64,000 nucleotides of DNA. It comes from Sphingobacterium allocomposti. GTDB lineage: Bacteria; Bacteroidota; Bacteroidia; Sphingobacteriales; Sphingobacteriaceae. The notes below the pieces were generated by a model, which worked only from the letters and a program-made list of their open reading frames with translations, had not been told where the DNA came from and ran no database searches. Of the stretch, positions 27,389 through 35,075 are shown piece after piece. Made by a program: the position numbers and the translations under genes. The stretch is taken from assembly GCF_008124885.1 (NCBI RefSeq), contig NZ_VNHX01000008.1:1-64000 (forward strand), written 5' to 3'. Every line of letters begins with the position of its first letter. Position 1 is the stretch's first letter.

Positions 27389-27850
27389 ATGGGGCAGCAA
27401 CCGCAGAAAACAGGGATCGATATCAAGCTTTTCTTGCCCCATCGTGCGCCGATGCTCATGGTGGATGCGATATTGGAAATCTCGCCAAGTCGTGTGCTCT
27501 GCAGTTTCCGCATTACCGATGACAACATTTTTGTGAAGGATGGCCGCTTTCAGGAAGCCGGACTAATGGAAAATATGGCGCAGACATGTTCGTCGATCGT
27601 AGGACAGACGTTATACGACGACAATTACAATCCTAAATCAGATAGGCGGGTCATCGGGTTTATTTCGGGAGTTAAGCAGATGACTGTTTTTGAACTTCCC
27701 GAAATAGGGGATGAAATATGGACGGAGTCTACACTGACATCACAGTTTGATGGAGAGGACTACGCCATATGTACCATGGCGGTTGAAGCTAAACGGGCTG
27801 ACAGGCTGCTTTCAAGAGCAGAAATCAATTTATTTCTAAAGCACTCATGA
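27389..27850 (+). CDS. FabZ-like 3-hydroxyacyl-ACP dehydratase
   Basis: A 153-residue hotdog dehydratase. His18 in FLPHRAPMLMVD and the Glu in EAGLMENMAQTCSS are the expected catalytic pair. It would remove water from 3-hydroxyacyl intermediates to form the conjugated double bonds of the polyene. It directly follows the Gln-substituted hotdog gene, which suggests a mixed dimer. A 226-base spacer, long for this cluster, comes next. Confidence 0.9.
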   Translation: MGQQPQKTGIDIKLFLPHRAPMLMVDAILEISPSRVLCSFRITDDNIFVKDGRFQEAGLMENMAQTCSSIVGQTLYDDNYNPKSDRRVIGFISGVKQMTVFELPEIGDEIWTESTLTSQFDGEDYAICTMAVEAKRADRLLSRAEINLFLKHS

Positions 27851-28076
27851 ACAGGCTGAAAAACTGTTTTACGGATATATGCAAGAGAACGGTGTGTGAA
27901 ACACGTATAAACTGCTATAAACAAAAGGATATGAATAACCGGGCGCACGGGTTCGTGCATGCTTGAAGATGGACACAAATGGATAATTGATGCAAGCTTC
28001 ATCACCATTGAAATGAAACCGGGGGTGATGAGCCCATTTATACAATTGAGATTAACACTTACAGATAATTGTTCTG
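27851..28076. other. Spacer holding the second copy of the shared leader
   Basis: The last ~90 bases match the darA spacer: AGCTTCATCACC (27995-28006), a GAG..CAT.TAT.CAATTGAGA block (28030-28051) and AGATAATT (28063-28070), ending in an ATG followed by an A-run as in darA. A 48-codon plus-strand frame (ATG at 27959) crosses it and overlaps the next gene, but its codons are not conserved in the first copy. I call no gene here. Confidence 0.55.
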
Positions 28077-28481
28077 ATGAAAAAATCGGAAGTTCCTCAA
28101 GATAATGGCCGCGTGTTTGAAAAAGGCTCACGTGAGCTGTATTACGCTGTAGACGAGAACGGCGAGTATACCACCGCATTAAGCACGGGGTGGGATGCGA
28201 AGAACATAGTGCAGGATCACACCATGCAGGAGATACAGGAGCGTATCGATACGGCCCGCGCAGGCGTTAAAGCAGGGCATGTCAGTCCCATCGTATACTT
28301 TATGGAGCTCCGAAGGATGGATTGGCAGATCGTTTCCGACTACACGGGGATATGGAAATGGCGCGTCAAACGTCACGCTAAACCTGCCGTCTTTGAACGG
28401 CTTTCGGACAAGACGTTAAAAAAGTATGCAGAAGCTTTTGAGATTAGTATAAACGAATTAAGAAACTACAAAGGAAATTGA
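28077..28481 (+). CDS. Uncharacterised 134-residue protein of the pigment cluster
   Basis: I do not recognise a named family. The protein is soluble, with no signal or membrane helix. The N-terminal half includes a strand-rich segment (ELYYAVDENGEYTTALSTGWDAKN). The C-terminal half looks like a helix-turn-helix-like bundle (MDWQIVSDYTGIWKWRVKRHAKPAVFERLSDKTLKKYAEAFEI), reminiscent of XRE-type DNA-binding helices. Its stop overlaps the TTG start of the next gene, so it is translated as part of the operon. It could be a regulator or an accessory factor. The conserved leader sits directly before it. Confidence 0.75.
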   Translation: MKKSEVPQDNGRVFEKGSRELYYAVDENGEYTTALSTGWDAKNIVQDHTMQEIQERIDTARAGVKAGHVSPIVYFMELRRMDWQIVSDYTGIWKWRVKRHAKPAVFERLSDKTLKKYAEAFEISINELRNYKGN

Positions 28482-29476
28482 TACAGTTAGCATTTGAGCA
28501 TCAAATAACAGCCCATTGTGAAAATGGCGTCGCCTCCAACCTGCTAAAAAACAAGGGTCTGGATATCAGCGAGCCCATGGTGTTTGGCATTGGTTCAGGC
28601 CTTTTCTATGTATATCTGCCCTTTTTGAAGGTTAACCACGCACCAGGACTCAGCTATCGGCCTGCTCCCGGTTGGATTTTCAATAGGCTCGCCAAACGCT
28701 TAGGCCTGAAAATAAAAAGGCAAAAGTTCTCCGATAAGAAGAAGGCTCAGCACGTTTTAGATGAAAACTTACGACGTAATATCCCTTGTGGCTTGCAGGT
28801 CGGCGTATACCATCTCCCGTACTTTCCAGAAGATTACCGCTTTCATTTTAATGCTCATAATCTCGTTGTTTACGGAAAAGAGGGCGATCAATATCTTATC
28901 AGCGATCCTACCATGGAAAAAGTTCATAGACTCTCTGAGCCTGAGCTGGAGAAGGTGCGTTTTTCCAAGGGGGTGTTAGCCCCGCGGGGACATATCTACT
29001 ATCCTATCTATATCCCGCCGACGATAGATTGGGAAAAGGCGATAAAAAAAGCCATAAAGAAAACCTGCAATGATATGCTTGCTCCGGTTCCTATTGTAGG
29101 CGTCCGCGGTATGCGGATGGTCGCCAGGGCTATACGGAAGTGGCCCGCCAAAGTCGGAGTTAAAAAAGCGAACTATTACCTCGCCCAGATGGTGCGTATG
29201 CAAGAAGAGATCGGCACCGGTGGAGGCGGATTTCGGTATATATATTCGGCGTTCCTGCAGGAAGCCGGCAAGAAAATCAACCATCCCGAACTTCTTGGAT
29301 TTTCCGAAGAGATGACACATATCGGCGATTTATGGAGAGACTTTGCTGTGGAAGCTTCCCGTGTGTACAAAAAGCGGAGTAATCACGAAGATGTTTATGA
29401 GAAACTATCCGCGGATTTATTGCATTTGGCAGATTTGGAGGAGGCGTTTTTTAAGCGATTAAAGCAGGTGGTGTGA
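28478..29476 (+). CDS. BtrH N-terminal domain protein, papain-like fold acyltransferase candidate
   Basis: A 332-residue protein with a BtrH_N domain followed by a DUF4872-like helical region. BtrH moves an acyl group from a carrier protein to an antibiotic amine. A Cys-His-Asp set can be read: Cys14 in TAHCENGVASNLL, His127 in FNAHNLVVYG and Asp143 in YLISDPT. The start is a TTG (28478) that overlaps the upstream stop as TTGA, with AAAGGAA before it. In this cluster it could transfer the polyene from the carrier protein, for example to form the ester with the dialkylresorcinol; this is inference. It overlaps the ABC ATPase gene by four bases. Confidence 0.82.
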   Translation: MIQLAFEHQITAHCENGVASNLLKNKGLDISEPMVFGIGSGLFYVYLPFLKVNHAPGLSYRPAPGWIFNRLAKRLGLKIKRQKFSDKKKAQHVLDENLRRNIPCGLQVGVYHLPYFPEDYRFHFNAHNLVVYGKEGDQYLISDPTMEKVHRLSEPELEKVRFSKGVLAPRGHIYYPIYIPPTIDWEKAIKKAIKKTCNDMLAPVPIVGVRGMRMVARAIRKWPAKVGVKKANYYLAQMVRMQEEIGTGGGGFRYIYSAFLQEAGKKINHPELLGFSEEMTHIGDLWRDFAVEASRVYKKRSNHEDVYEKLSADLLHLADLEEAFFKRLKQVV

Positions 29477-30225
29477 ACAGGACGGTTATCCATATCGAAA
29501 ATCTTTCCAAGCGATATCGCGACGATGAACGGTGGGCTGTGGCGAATCTAGGCCTTGCTATCGAAGAAGGAGAAATCTTTGGACTGTTAGGGCCGAATGG
29601 AGCTGGCAAAACAACGCTGATTTCCATGCTTTGTGGCTTAATTAAACCTACAGCTGGCTTGGTCAGTATCCTAGGGCTAACGTATCGAACGTGTGGTAGC
29701 AAAATAAGGTCGGCCATTGGCGTGGTGCCTCAGGATTTTGCTTTCTACCCGTCGTTGACGGCCGAGGAAAACTTACGTTACTTTGGCAGCATGTATGGGT
29801 TGAAGGGACGGCAGCTTGACGAAAACGTCAGACAGGGCCTTGAAAGGTTAGGATTGGACTCCTACGGGAAAAAACGCGTAGACACGTTCTCCGGCGGCAT
29901 GAAGAGACGGGTGAACCTATTGGCCGGCGTCCTGCACAAACCAGCGGTACTTTTCCTCGACGAGCCTACGGTAGGGGTAGATCTCCACTCTAAACAGGCG
30001 ATAATGGACTATCTACGCAACCTGAATAAGGAGGGAACAACCATTGTCTATACTTCTCATCATTTGCCGGAAGCTCAGGAATTTTGTTCCCGTGTTGGGA
30101 TTATAGAATCGGGGCAGCTGTGGAGAACGGGCTCGCCGGACGATTTGATTGCTTCGGTACATGGCGCACGTAATTTGGAAGACGTCTTTTTATACGTGAC
30201 AGGAAAGGGATACAGAGATGGCTAA
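29473..30225 (+). CDS. ABC transporter ATP-binding protein
   Basis: A 250-residue ATPase. Walker A is LGPNGAGKTTL (about residues 38-48), the signature is DTFSGGMKRRVNL, Walker B is AVLFLDEPTVGVD, and the switch His is in YTSHHL. It pairs with the permease gene that it overlaps by eight bases. The start is GTG at 29473, overlapping the upstream stop. The pair would be an ABC-2 type exporter moving a pigment precursor or lipid across the inner membrane; direction is inferred from the permease type. Confidence 0.93.
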   Translation: MNRTVIHIENLSKRYRDDERWAVANLGLAIEEGEIFGLLGPNGAGKTTLISMLCGLIKPTAGLVSILGLTYRTCGSKIRSAIGVVPQDFAFYPSLTAEENLRYFGSMYGLKGRQLDENVRQGLERLGLDSYGKKRVDTFSGGMKRRVNLLAGVLHKPAVLFLDEPTVGVDLHSKQAIMDYLRNLNKEGTTIVYTSHHLPEAQEFCSRVGIIESGQLWRTGSPDDLIASVHGARNLEDVFLYVTGKGYRDG

Positions 30226-31498
30226 GCTGTTTGCATCAATTAAAAAGGAACTACTGCTCCTTGGTCGGGACTTTGGTGGACTCGTTATCCTTTTCGTTAT
30301 GCCAATGATCCTGTTGGTTGCCGTTACAATGGTGCAAAAGGGATCATTCGACTCGATTTTAGGAGCGAAGATGGAGGTGCTGCTGGTCGACAACGACAAA
30401 GGTGCAATCTCCCAAAGAATCAAAGACGGATTCAAGGAGTCCGGCGAGCTGACACTTGTCACGTCGTTGGATGGCGGGGTCTTAACCGAGGAAACTGCAA
30501 GAGCCGTTGTACATCGGGGTGATTTCCAGCTGGCGATTGTGCTACCTGAAAACTTAAGTCGCGATCTGCAGGCGCATGTGAAGCACAATGTCGACGAGAT
30601 CCTGTCAGCATTCGATTTTAGCGCGGACTCATTACAGACGTCCGGCGTACCGCCGGAAGAGAAAGAGATTAAACTTTATTTTGATCCGGCGACGCAATCA
30701 TCCTTCAAGACGGCCATAAGGATGACTATTGATAAGCTCGTTTCCAATATTGAAACGAAGACAATCTATGCAACGTTCCAGAATGAACTGGGCGACGCCG
30801 ATAACGCTGCATTCAGCGAGCAGAAATTTATTTCGTTCAAAGAGGTTGTGGAAAGTGCAGGAGGCATGGTGGCGATGCCCAGCGCCGTACAACATAATGT
30901 GCCGGCTTGGGCGCTATTTGCGATCTTTTTTATAGTCGTTCCCTTATCAATAAATATAGTGAAGGAAAAATCGCAAGGAACATTGGTGCGAATTGCAATG
31001 AGCCCCACGCCCTACGGCCTTTTTCTGCTGGGCAAGACTATTGCTTATGCTATAGTCAGTCTGGTACAGTTTTATTTGATGCTGCTTGTCGGCGCGTATC
31101 TTTTTCCACATCTTGGGCTGCACCCCTTTGACGTTCAGGGGAATTTGGGCATATTGAGTGCAATAGCACTGTCGAGCGGGCTGGCGGCCATTGGAATGGG
31201 AATCTTAGTAGGCACCGTGGCGTCAACACAAGAGCAGTCGGCACCGTTTGGGGCGACACTAACCGTTGTATTGGCTGCGGTTGGAGGCGTATGGGTGCCC
31301 GTGTTTATCATGCCGCCCATTATGCAGAAGCTTTCGGCAGCTTCGCCGATGAACTGGGGGCTCAGTGCATTTTACGATGTCCTTCTGCGGCGGGGGCGCC
31401 TGGCCGATATTTTACCTGAGATTATTTTGTTAATTTTGTTTTTCACAGTGACGCTCACTATTGCCATTTTATATGATAAGAAGAAGAGAACGGTTTAA
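30218..31498 (+). CDS. ABC-2 type transporter permease
   Basis: A 426-residue permease. One N-terminal helix (FGGLVILFVMPMILLVAVTMV) leads into a periplasmic region of about 200 residues, and five more helices lie in the C-terminal half (WALFAIFFIVVPLSINIV through ILLILFFTVTLTIAIL). This is the YhhJ/YbhR-like ABC-2 layout of exporters. It overlaps the ATPase gene upstream and, at its end, the thioesterase gene downstream. The substrate is probably a pigment intermediate because of the context. Confidence 0.9.
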   Translation: MAKLFASIKKELLLLGRDFGGLVILFVMPMILLVAVTMVQKGSFDSILGAKMEVLLVDNDKGAISQRIKDGFKESGELTLVTSLDGGVLTEETARAVVHRGDFQLAIVLPENLSRDLQAHVKHNVDEILSAFDFSADSLQTSGVPPEEKEIKLYFDPATQSSFKTAIRMTIDKLVSNIETKTIYATFQNELGDADNAAFSEQKFISFKEVVESAGGMVAMPSAVQHNVPAWALFAIFFIVVPLSINIVKEKSQGTLVRIAMSPTPYGLFLLGKTIAYAIVSLVQFYLMLLVGAYLFPHLGLHPFDVQGNLGILSAIALSSGLAAIGMGILVGTVASTQEQSAPFGATLTVVLAAVGGVWVPVFIMPPIMQKLSAASPMNWGLSAFYDVLLRRGRLADILPEIILLILFFTVTLTIAILYDKKKRTV

Positions 31499-31919
31499 GG
31501 AGAGGTCCGGACTGCATGCAACTATCAGCTTTCCGGTAAGGTTTAGTGAGGTGGATTCGCTTGGCATTGTGTGGCACGGACATTACATCCTGTACTTTGA
31601 GCAGGGAAGGGAAGCGTTTGGGAAAAAGTATGGTATAGATTACCTTACGGTTCAGCGCGAGGGTTTTACAACACCCATTGTGCGGTCTGTCTGTGAACAC
31701 AAACACCCATTACGTTACGGAGAAACGGCCCGGGTGGAGACTTTCTATGTCGATACGCCTGCGGCGAAAATGATTTTTCGCTTCGAAGTATATAATGAGC
31801 AAGACCAGCTTGTCTGTCAAGGGGAAACAGTGCAGGTTTTTCTGGGGCCGGACGGTAGCTTAGCATTGACCATCCCCGATTTTATGGTTGCATGGAAGAT
31901 AAAGGTAGGATTGGGGTAA
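31473..31919 (+). CDS. 4-hydroxybenzoyl-CoA/YbgC-type hotdog thioesterase
   Basis: A 148-residue single-hotdog thioesterase. The family signature with its catalytic Asp is FSEVDSLGIVWHGHYILYFEQGREAF. I chose the ATG at 31473, which overlaps the permease gene by 26 bases; a TTG lies 12 bases further upstream. It may release a stalled or finished acyl chain from a carrier protein or CoA. Its stop TAA overlaps the ATG of the next ketosynthase (TAATG). Confidence 0.88.
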   Translation: MIRRRERFKERSGLHATISFPVRFSEVDSLGIVWHGHYILYFEQGREAFGKKYGIDYLTVQREGFTTPIVRSVCEHKHPLRYGETARVETFYVDTPAAKMIFRFEVYNEQDQLVCQGETVQVFLGPDGSLALTIPDFMVAWKIKVGLG

Positions 31920-33019
31920 TGGATTGGCCATCAGTATATCTGCACGAAGCAAATTGTGTTAGCCCTTTAGGGCTCGACCTGCCCACCAATTGGGAACGCC
32001 TCACCGAAGGCCATATAGGCATTGTGCAAGCAGACATGGGAAAGTGCGGGAATGTCTTCGTCGGAAAGATGGCCGAGGACGCCATTATTCCGCGCGCACC
32101 GACAGCCACAGGCACGCTTCTCGAACACATGATGGAAATAGCAGCCGCGCCTCTAGTGAAAAAATATAAGCCGACAGCCCGCACCGCGCTGGTTCTATCA
32201 ACAACGAAAGGAAACATCTCTCTTCTCGACAGCGGTGACATAGAGGGAGCCAGAGTGAGCGTGCTCGCTAAGAAGATAGCGGCGCGCCTTGGAATTCATA
32301 CCAAACCGGTTGTTGTTTCTCATGCCTGTATTTCAGGGTTGCTGGCCGTGATAGCGGCAAAACGTCTCATCCAAATGGGGCAATACGACGACGCCATTGT
32401 GTTGGCCGGAGACGTGGTCAGCGAATTTGTGGTGTCGGGGTTCCAGGCGTTCCAGGCAATGAGCCCGTTTCCATGCAGGCCATTCGATAAGCGTCGGCAC
32501 GGCGTGTCGCTGGGCGAAGCCGCCGCCTGTGTCTACATGAGCCGGGAGAAAGGTGCTTTCAAGATTCTGGGCGACGGAGCAATAAACGATGCGAACCATA
32601 TTTCGGGCCCTTCCCGTACTGGCGAGGGACTCTGCCGAAGCATCGCAGCGGCGGTCCAAGAAGCAGGTATCGACATAGGTTCCATCGACTATATCTCTGC
32701 CCATGGCACGGCCACGTTGTACAACGACGAAATGGAATCCGTTGCATTTAGCCGTTTAGGCCTCGAGCAGGTGCCCCTTAACAGCCTTAAAGGTTACTAT
32801 GGCCACACGCTGGGCGCGTCGGGGCTTCTGGAACTGGCTGTCACAATGAAATCCATGGAAGAAGGTGTGTTGCTGCCGACGCAAGGTTTTGGAGAGATCG
32901 GCGTATCCCAACCGCTAAATGTGCTGGAGAACATAACAAGGCAGCAGACACGGAGGGCATTGAAAACCGCGTCGGGATTTGGAGGGAGCAATGCCGCGAT
33001 GATTATTGAACGGAGATGA
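31919..33019 (+). CDS. Beta-ketoacyl synthase with intact triad
   Basis: A 366-residue FabF-like protein, shorter than typical (about 410). The ATG at 31919 overlaps the upstream stop; another in-frame ATG at 31892 would add nine residues. Catalytic residues are present: Cys137 in VSHACISGLLA, His262 in SAHGTATLYND and His296 in YYGHTLGASG. The N-terminal region before the Cys is shortened. It would carry out chain extension, perhaps in a complex with the half-length protein that follows. The stop overlaps the next ATG (ATGA). Confidence 0.9.
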   Translation: MDWPSVYLHEANCVSPLGLDLPTNWERLTEGHIGIVQADMGKCGNVFVGKMAEDAIIPRAPTATGTLLEHMMEIAAAPLVKKYKPTARTALVLSTTKGNISLLDSGDIEGARVSVLAKKIAARLGIHTKPVVVSHACISGLLAVIAAKRLIQMGQYDDAIVLAGDVVSEFVVSGFQAFQAMSPFPCRPFDKRRHGVSLGEAAACVYMSREKGAFKILGDGAINDANHISGPSRTGEGLCRSIAAAVQEAGIDIGSIDYISAHGTATLYNDEMESVAFSRLGLEQVPLNSLKGYYGHTLGASGLLELAVTMKSMEEGVLLPTQGFGEIGVSQPLNVLENITRQQTRRALKTASGFGGSNAAMIIERR

Positions 33020-33618
33020 CAGACAATATGTATATAGAAAGGTCCTGTCGGATTTCTGAAAACACGATCTGGCTAGACGGGGCTCCCTACTGGAAAGGGC
33101 TGCCTGCGGCATCGTTTATTGACTTTGCCAAAGAAGCATTTCGTCTTCTAAAGGTGGATTATCCCAAGTTCTACAAAATGGATAACCTCAGCAAACTTGT
33201 GTTTCTAGCGGCCGACTTTCTATTGCAGCAACAGGACAAAGATGGAATAGCGCTAGTGATGGCTAATCGATCGAGTAGCTTGGATACAGATATTAAGCAT
33301 CAGCAAAGTATTCAGGAAAAAGAGTCCTTTTTTCCGAGTCCAGCAACATTTGTGTATACATTGCCGAATATCTGCGAAGGAGAACTCTGTATCCGCCATC
33401 AGCTGATGACTGAAAACATATTTTTAGTAGATGAGTGTTTCCCAACAGAGACGATAGAGATGTACGCAGCGTATCTGCTGCGATCAGGGAAAGCAAAGCG
33501 GGTTATGTGCGGCTGGGCCGAACTTTTTCAGGAAAATTATGATGCCGTTTTGTATCTTGTTGGTCCTAACGGAGAAAAAGAACATACAAAGAAAAATATA
33601 GAAGACTTATTTCGATAA
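33016..33618 (+). CDS. Half-length ketosynthase-like protein
   Basis: A 200-residue protein that matches only the N-terminal half of the FabF fold. VMANRSSSLDTDIKHQQSI and FFPSPATFVYTLPNICEGELCIRHQL correspond to the segments leading to the active site. FLVDECFPTETIEMYAAYLLRSG aligns without gaps to the nucleophile segment of the nearby synthase at 33879, placing Cys141 at the catalytic Cys. The C-terminal half with both His residues is absent and the gene ends normally two bases before the next carrier protein. It is probably a structural partner of a full synthase rather than a decayed gene. Confidence 0.8.
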   Translation: MTDNMYIERSCRISENTIWLDGAPYWKGLPAASFIDFAKEAFRLLKVDYPKFYKMDNLSKLVFLAADFLLQQQDKDGIALVMANRSSSLDTDIKHQQSIQEKESFFPSPATFVYTLPNICEGELCIRHQLMTENIFLVDECFPTETIEMYAAYLLRSGKAKRVMCGWAELFQENYDAVLYLVGPNGEKEHTKKNIEDLFR

Positions 33619-33619
33619 A

Positions 33620-33877
33620 ATGGTAGAGTTAAAAGAAGAATTAAAAGGCAAGATCATCGAGGTGCTAAACCTTGAAGACGTCACAGTAGGTGATATCCAG
33701 GACGGAGATGCGTTATTCGGAGACGGTCTTGGGTTGGATTCCATTGATGCGCTGGAGTTAATTGTTTTGCTGGACAAAGAATATGGTATCAAATTGTCCG
33801 ACCCTAAACAAGGGAAAGCGATATTTAAATCGATAGAAACAATGGCAGCTTATATTTCCGAAAACCGGACAAAATAA
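33620..33877 (+). CDS. Acyl carrier protein (second)
   Basis: An 85-residue acidic carrier protein with the attachment Ser in GLGLDSIDALELIVLL (about residue 39). It differs clearly from the first carrier protein at 23622, so the two may serve different chains, for example the aryl polyene and the resorcinol arms. It lies between the half-length ketosynthase-like gene and a full ketosynthase gene with one- to two-base gaps. Confidence 0.94.
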   Translation: MVELKEELKGKIIEVLNLEDVTVGDIQDGDALFGDGLGLDSIDALELIVLLDKEYGIKLSDPKQGKAIFKSIETMAAYISENRTK

Positions 33878-33878
33878 T

Positions 33879-35075
33879 ATGAACCCGAGGGTCGCGATAA
33901 CTGGTGTAGGTATAATTTCTTCCATTGGCAACTCCGTAGAAGCGAACCTATCAGCTTTGCTGAACAAAAGACCGGGAATTTCCCGTGTTCAGAATTTTGC
34001 TACAACGCAGAAGGACAGTATCTGGGTTGGGGAAGTCAAGCTCACAAACGCCGAGCTGGTTGATATGTTGGGATTGCCCCATTCAAACAATTTTACGAGA
34101 ACCGCACTGTTGGGATGCTATGCTGCAAAACAGGCGGTTCAGTCTGCCGGTATTACCTTGCCGAACGACTACAGAACCGGTATTATTTCTTCCACAAGTG
34201 TCGGCGGTATGGACTATACTGAGCGCTACTTCTATAGGTACCTGGACGACCTCTCGGTGCAGCCCTATATTACTTCCCACGATGCAGGAGACTCCTCTCA
34301 TAAGATCGCGGACTATTTAGGTATCAAAGGATTCGTCTCGACGATCAGCACAGCCTGCTCTTCGGCGGCGAACGCGATTATGATGGGTGCCCGGTTAGTT
34401 CAGGCAGGACGGGTAGACCGTATAATCGTGGGGGGAACAGACGCGTTGAGCAAGTTTACAATTAATGGGTTTAAAACGTTAATGATCCTCTCTGACGAGT
34501 TCTGTAAACCTTTCGACAACAACCGGAAAGGCTTGAACCTGGGAGAGGCCGCGGCTTACCTCGTTTTGGAATCGGAACAAGTCGTCAAGAAAGAAAAGAA
34601 GCAGGTACTGGCCTATCTCAGCGGGTACGGCAATGCGAACGATGCCTTCCATCAGACAGCTTCTTCCGATAACGGAGAAGGGGCTTACCTCGCGATGCGT
34701 AAAGCCCTTGAGGTTGCCGGGCTTTCGCCGGATGAAATAGGGTACATCAATGTGCATGGAACGGCTACACCAAATAACGACCTGTCAGAGGGCAGGGCCC
34801 TGCAAAGGGCTTTCGGAGATTCCGTGCCGCTTTTTAGCTCTACAAAAGCTTTTACAGGGCATACGTTGGCCGCAGCGGCGGCTATAGAAGCCGTGTACAG
34901 TATCTTGAGTATCCGAAACGAAGTGGTGTTTCCCAATCTTAACTTTGACACGCCGATGTCCGAAATTAACCTCGTTCCTCAGACGGAGCTTGTTTATCGG
35001 CCCATAAAGCATGTCTTATCCAATTCATTCGGTTTTGGAGGTAATTGTTCAACACTTATTTTTTCACAGGCTTGA
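33879..35075 (+). CDS. Beta-ketoacyl-ACP synthase with intact triad
   Basis: A 398-residue FabF-like synthase. Cys160 in ISTACSSAANAIMMG, His293 in NVHGTATPNND and His328 in FTGHTLAAAAAIEA are all present. The C-terminal NSFGFGGNCSTLIFS is complete. The next gene encodes a related protein without catalytic residues and its start overlaps this stop, which suggests a KS-chain-length-factor heterodimer like those of type II polyketide synthases. That pair would set the polyene length. Confidence 0.93.
   Translation: MNPRVAITGVGIISSIGNSVEANLSALLNKRPGISRVQNFATTQKDSIWVGEVKLTNAELVDMLGLPHSNNFTRTALLGCYAAKQAVQSAGITLPNDYRTGIISSTSVGGMDYTERYFYRYLDDLSVQPYITSHDAGDSSHKIADYLGIKGFVSTISTACSSAANAIMMGARLVQAGRVDRIIVGGTDALSKFTINGFKTLMILSDEFCKPFDNNRKGLNLGEAAAYLVLESEQVVKKEKKQVLAYLSGYGNANDAFHQTASSDNGEGAYLAMRKALEVAGLSPDEIGYINVHGTATPNNDLSEGRALQRAFGDSVPLFSSTKAFTGHTLAAAAAIEAVYSILSIRNEVVFPNLNFDTPMSEINLVPQTELVYRPIKHVLSNSFGFGGNCSTLIFSQA

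Noticed and set aside
27959-28105. 48-codon plus-strand frame in the spacer before the 28077 gene
   Set aside because: It overlaps the start of the next gene out of frame and the related spacer before darA does not keep this frame; the similarity is better treated as a DNA/RNA element.
35045-35071. Longer start of the inactive ketosynthase at 35045
   Set aside because: It lies 31 bases inside the upstream gene; the TTG at 35072 overlaps the stop in the same way as another start in this operon and gives the expected N-terminal FINGIGAVTP strand.
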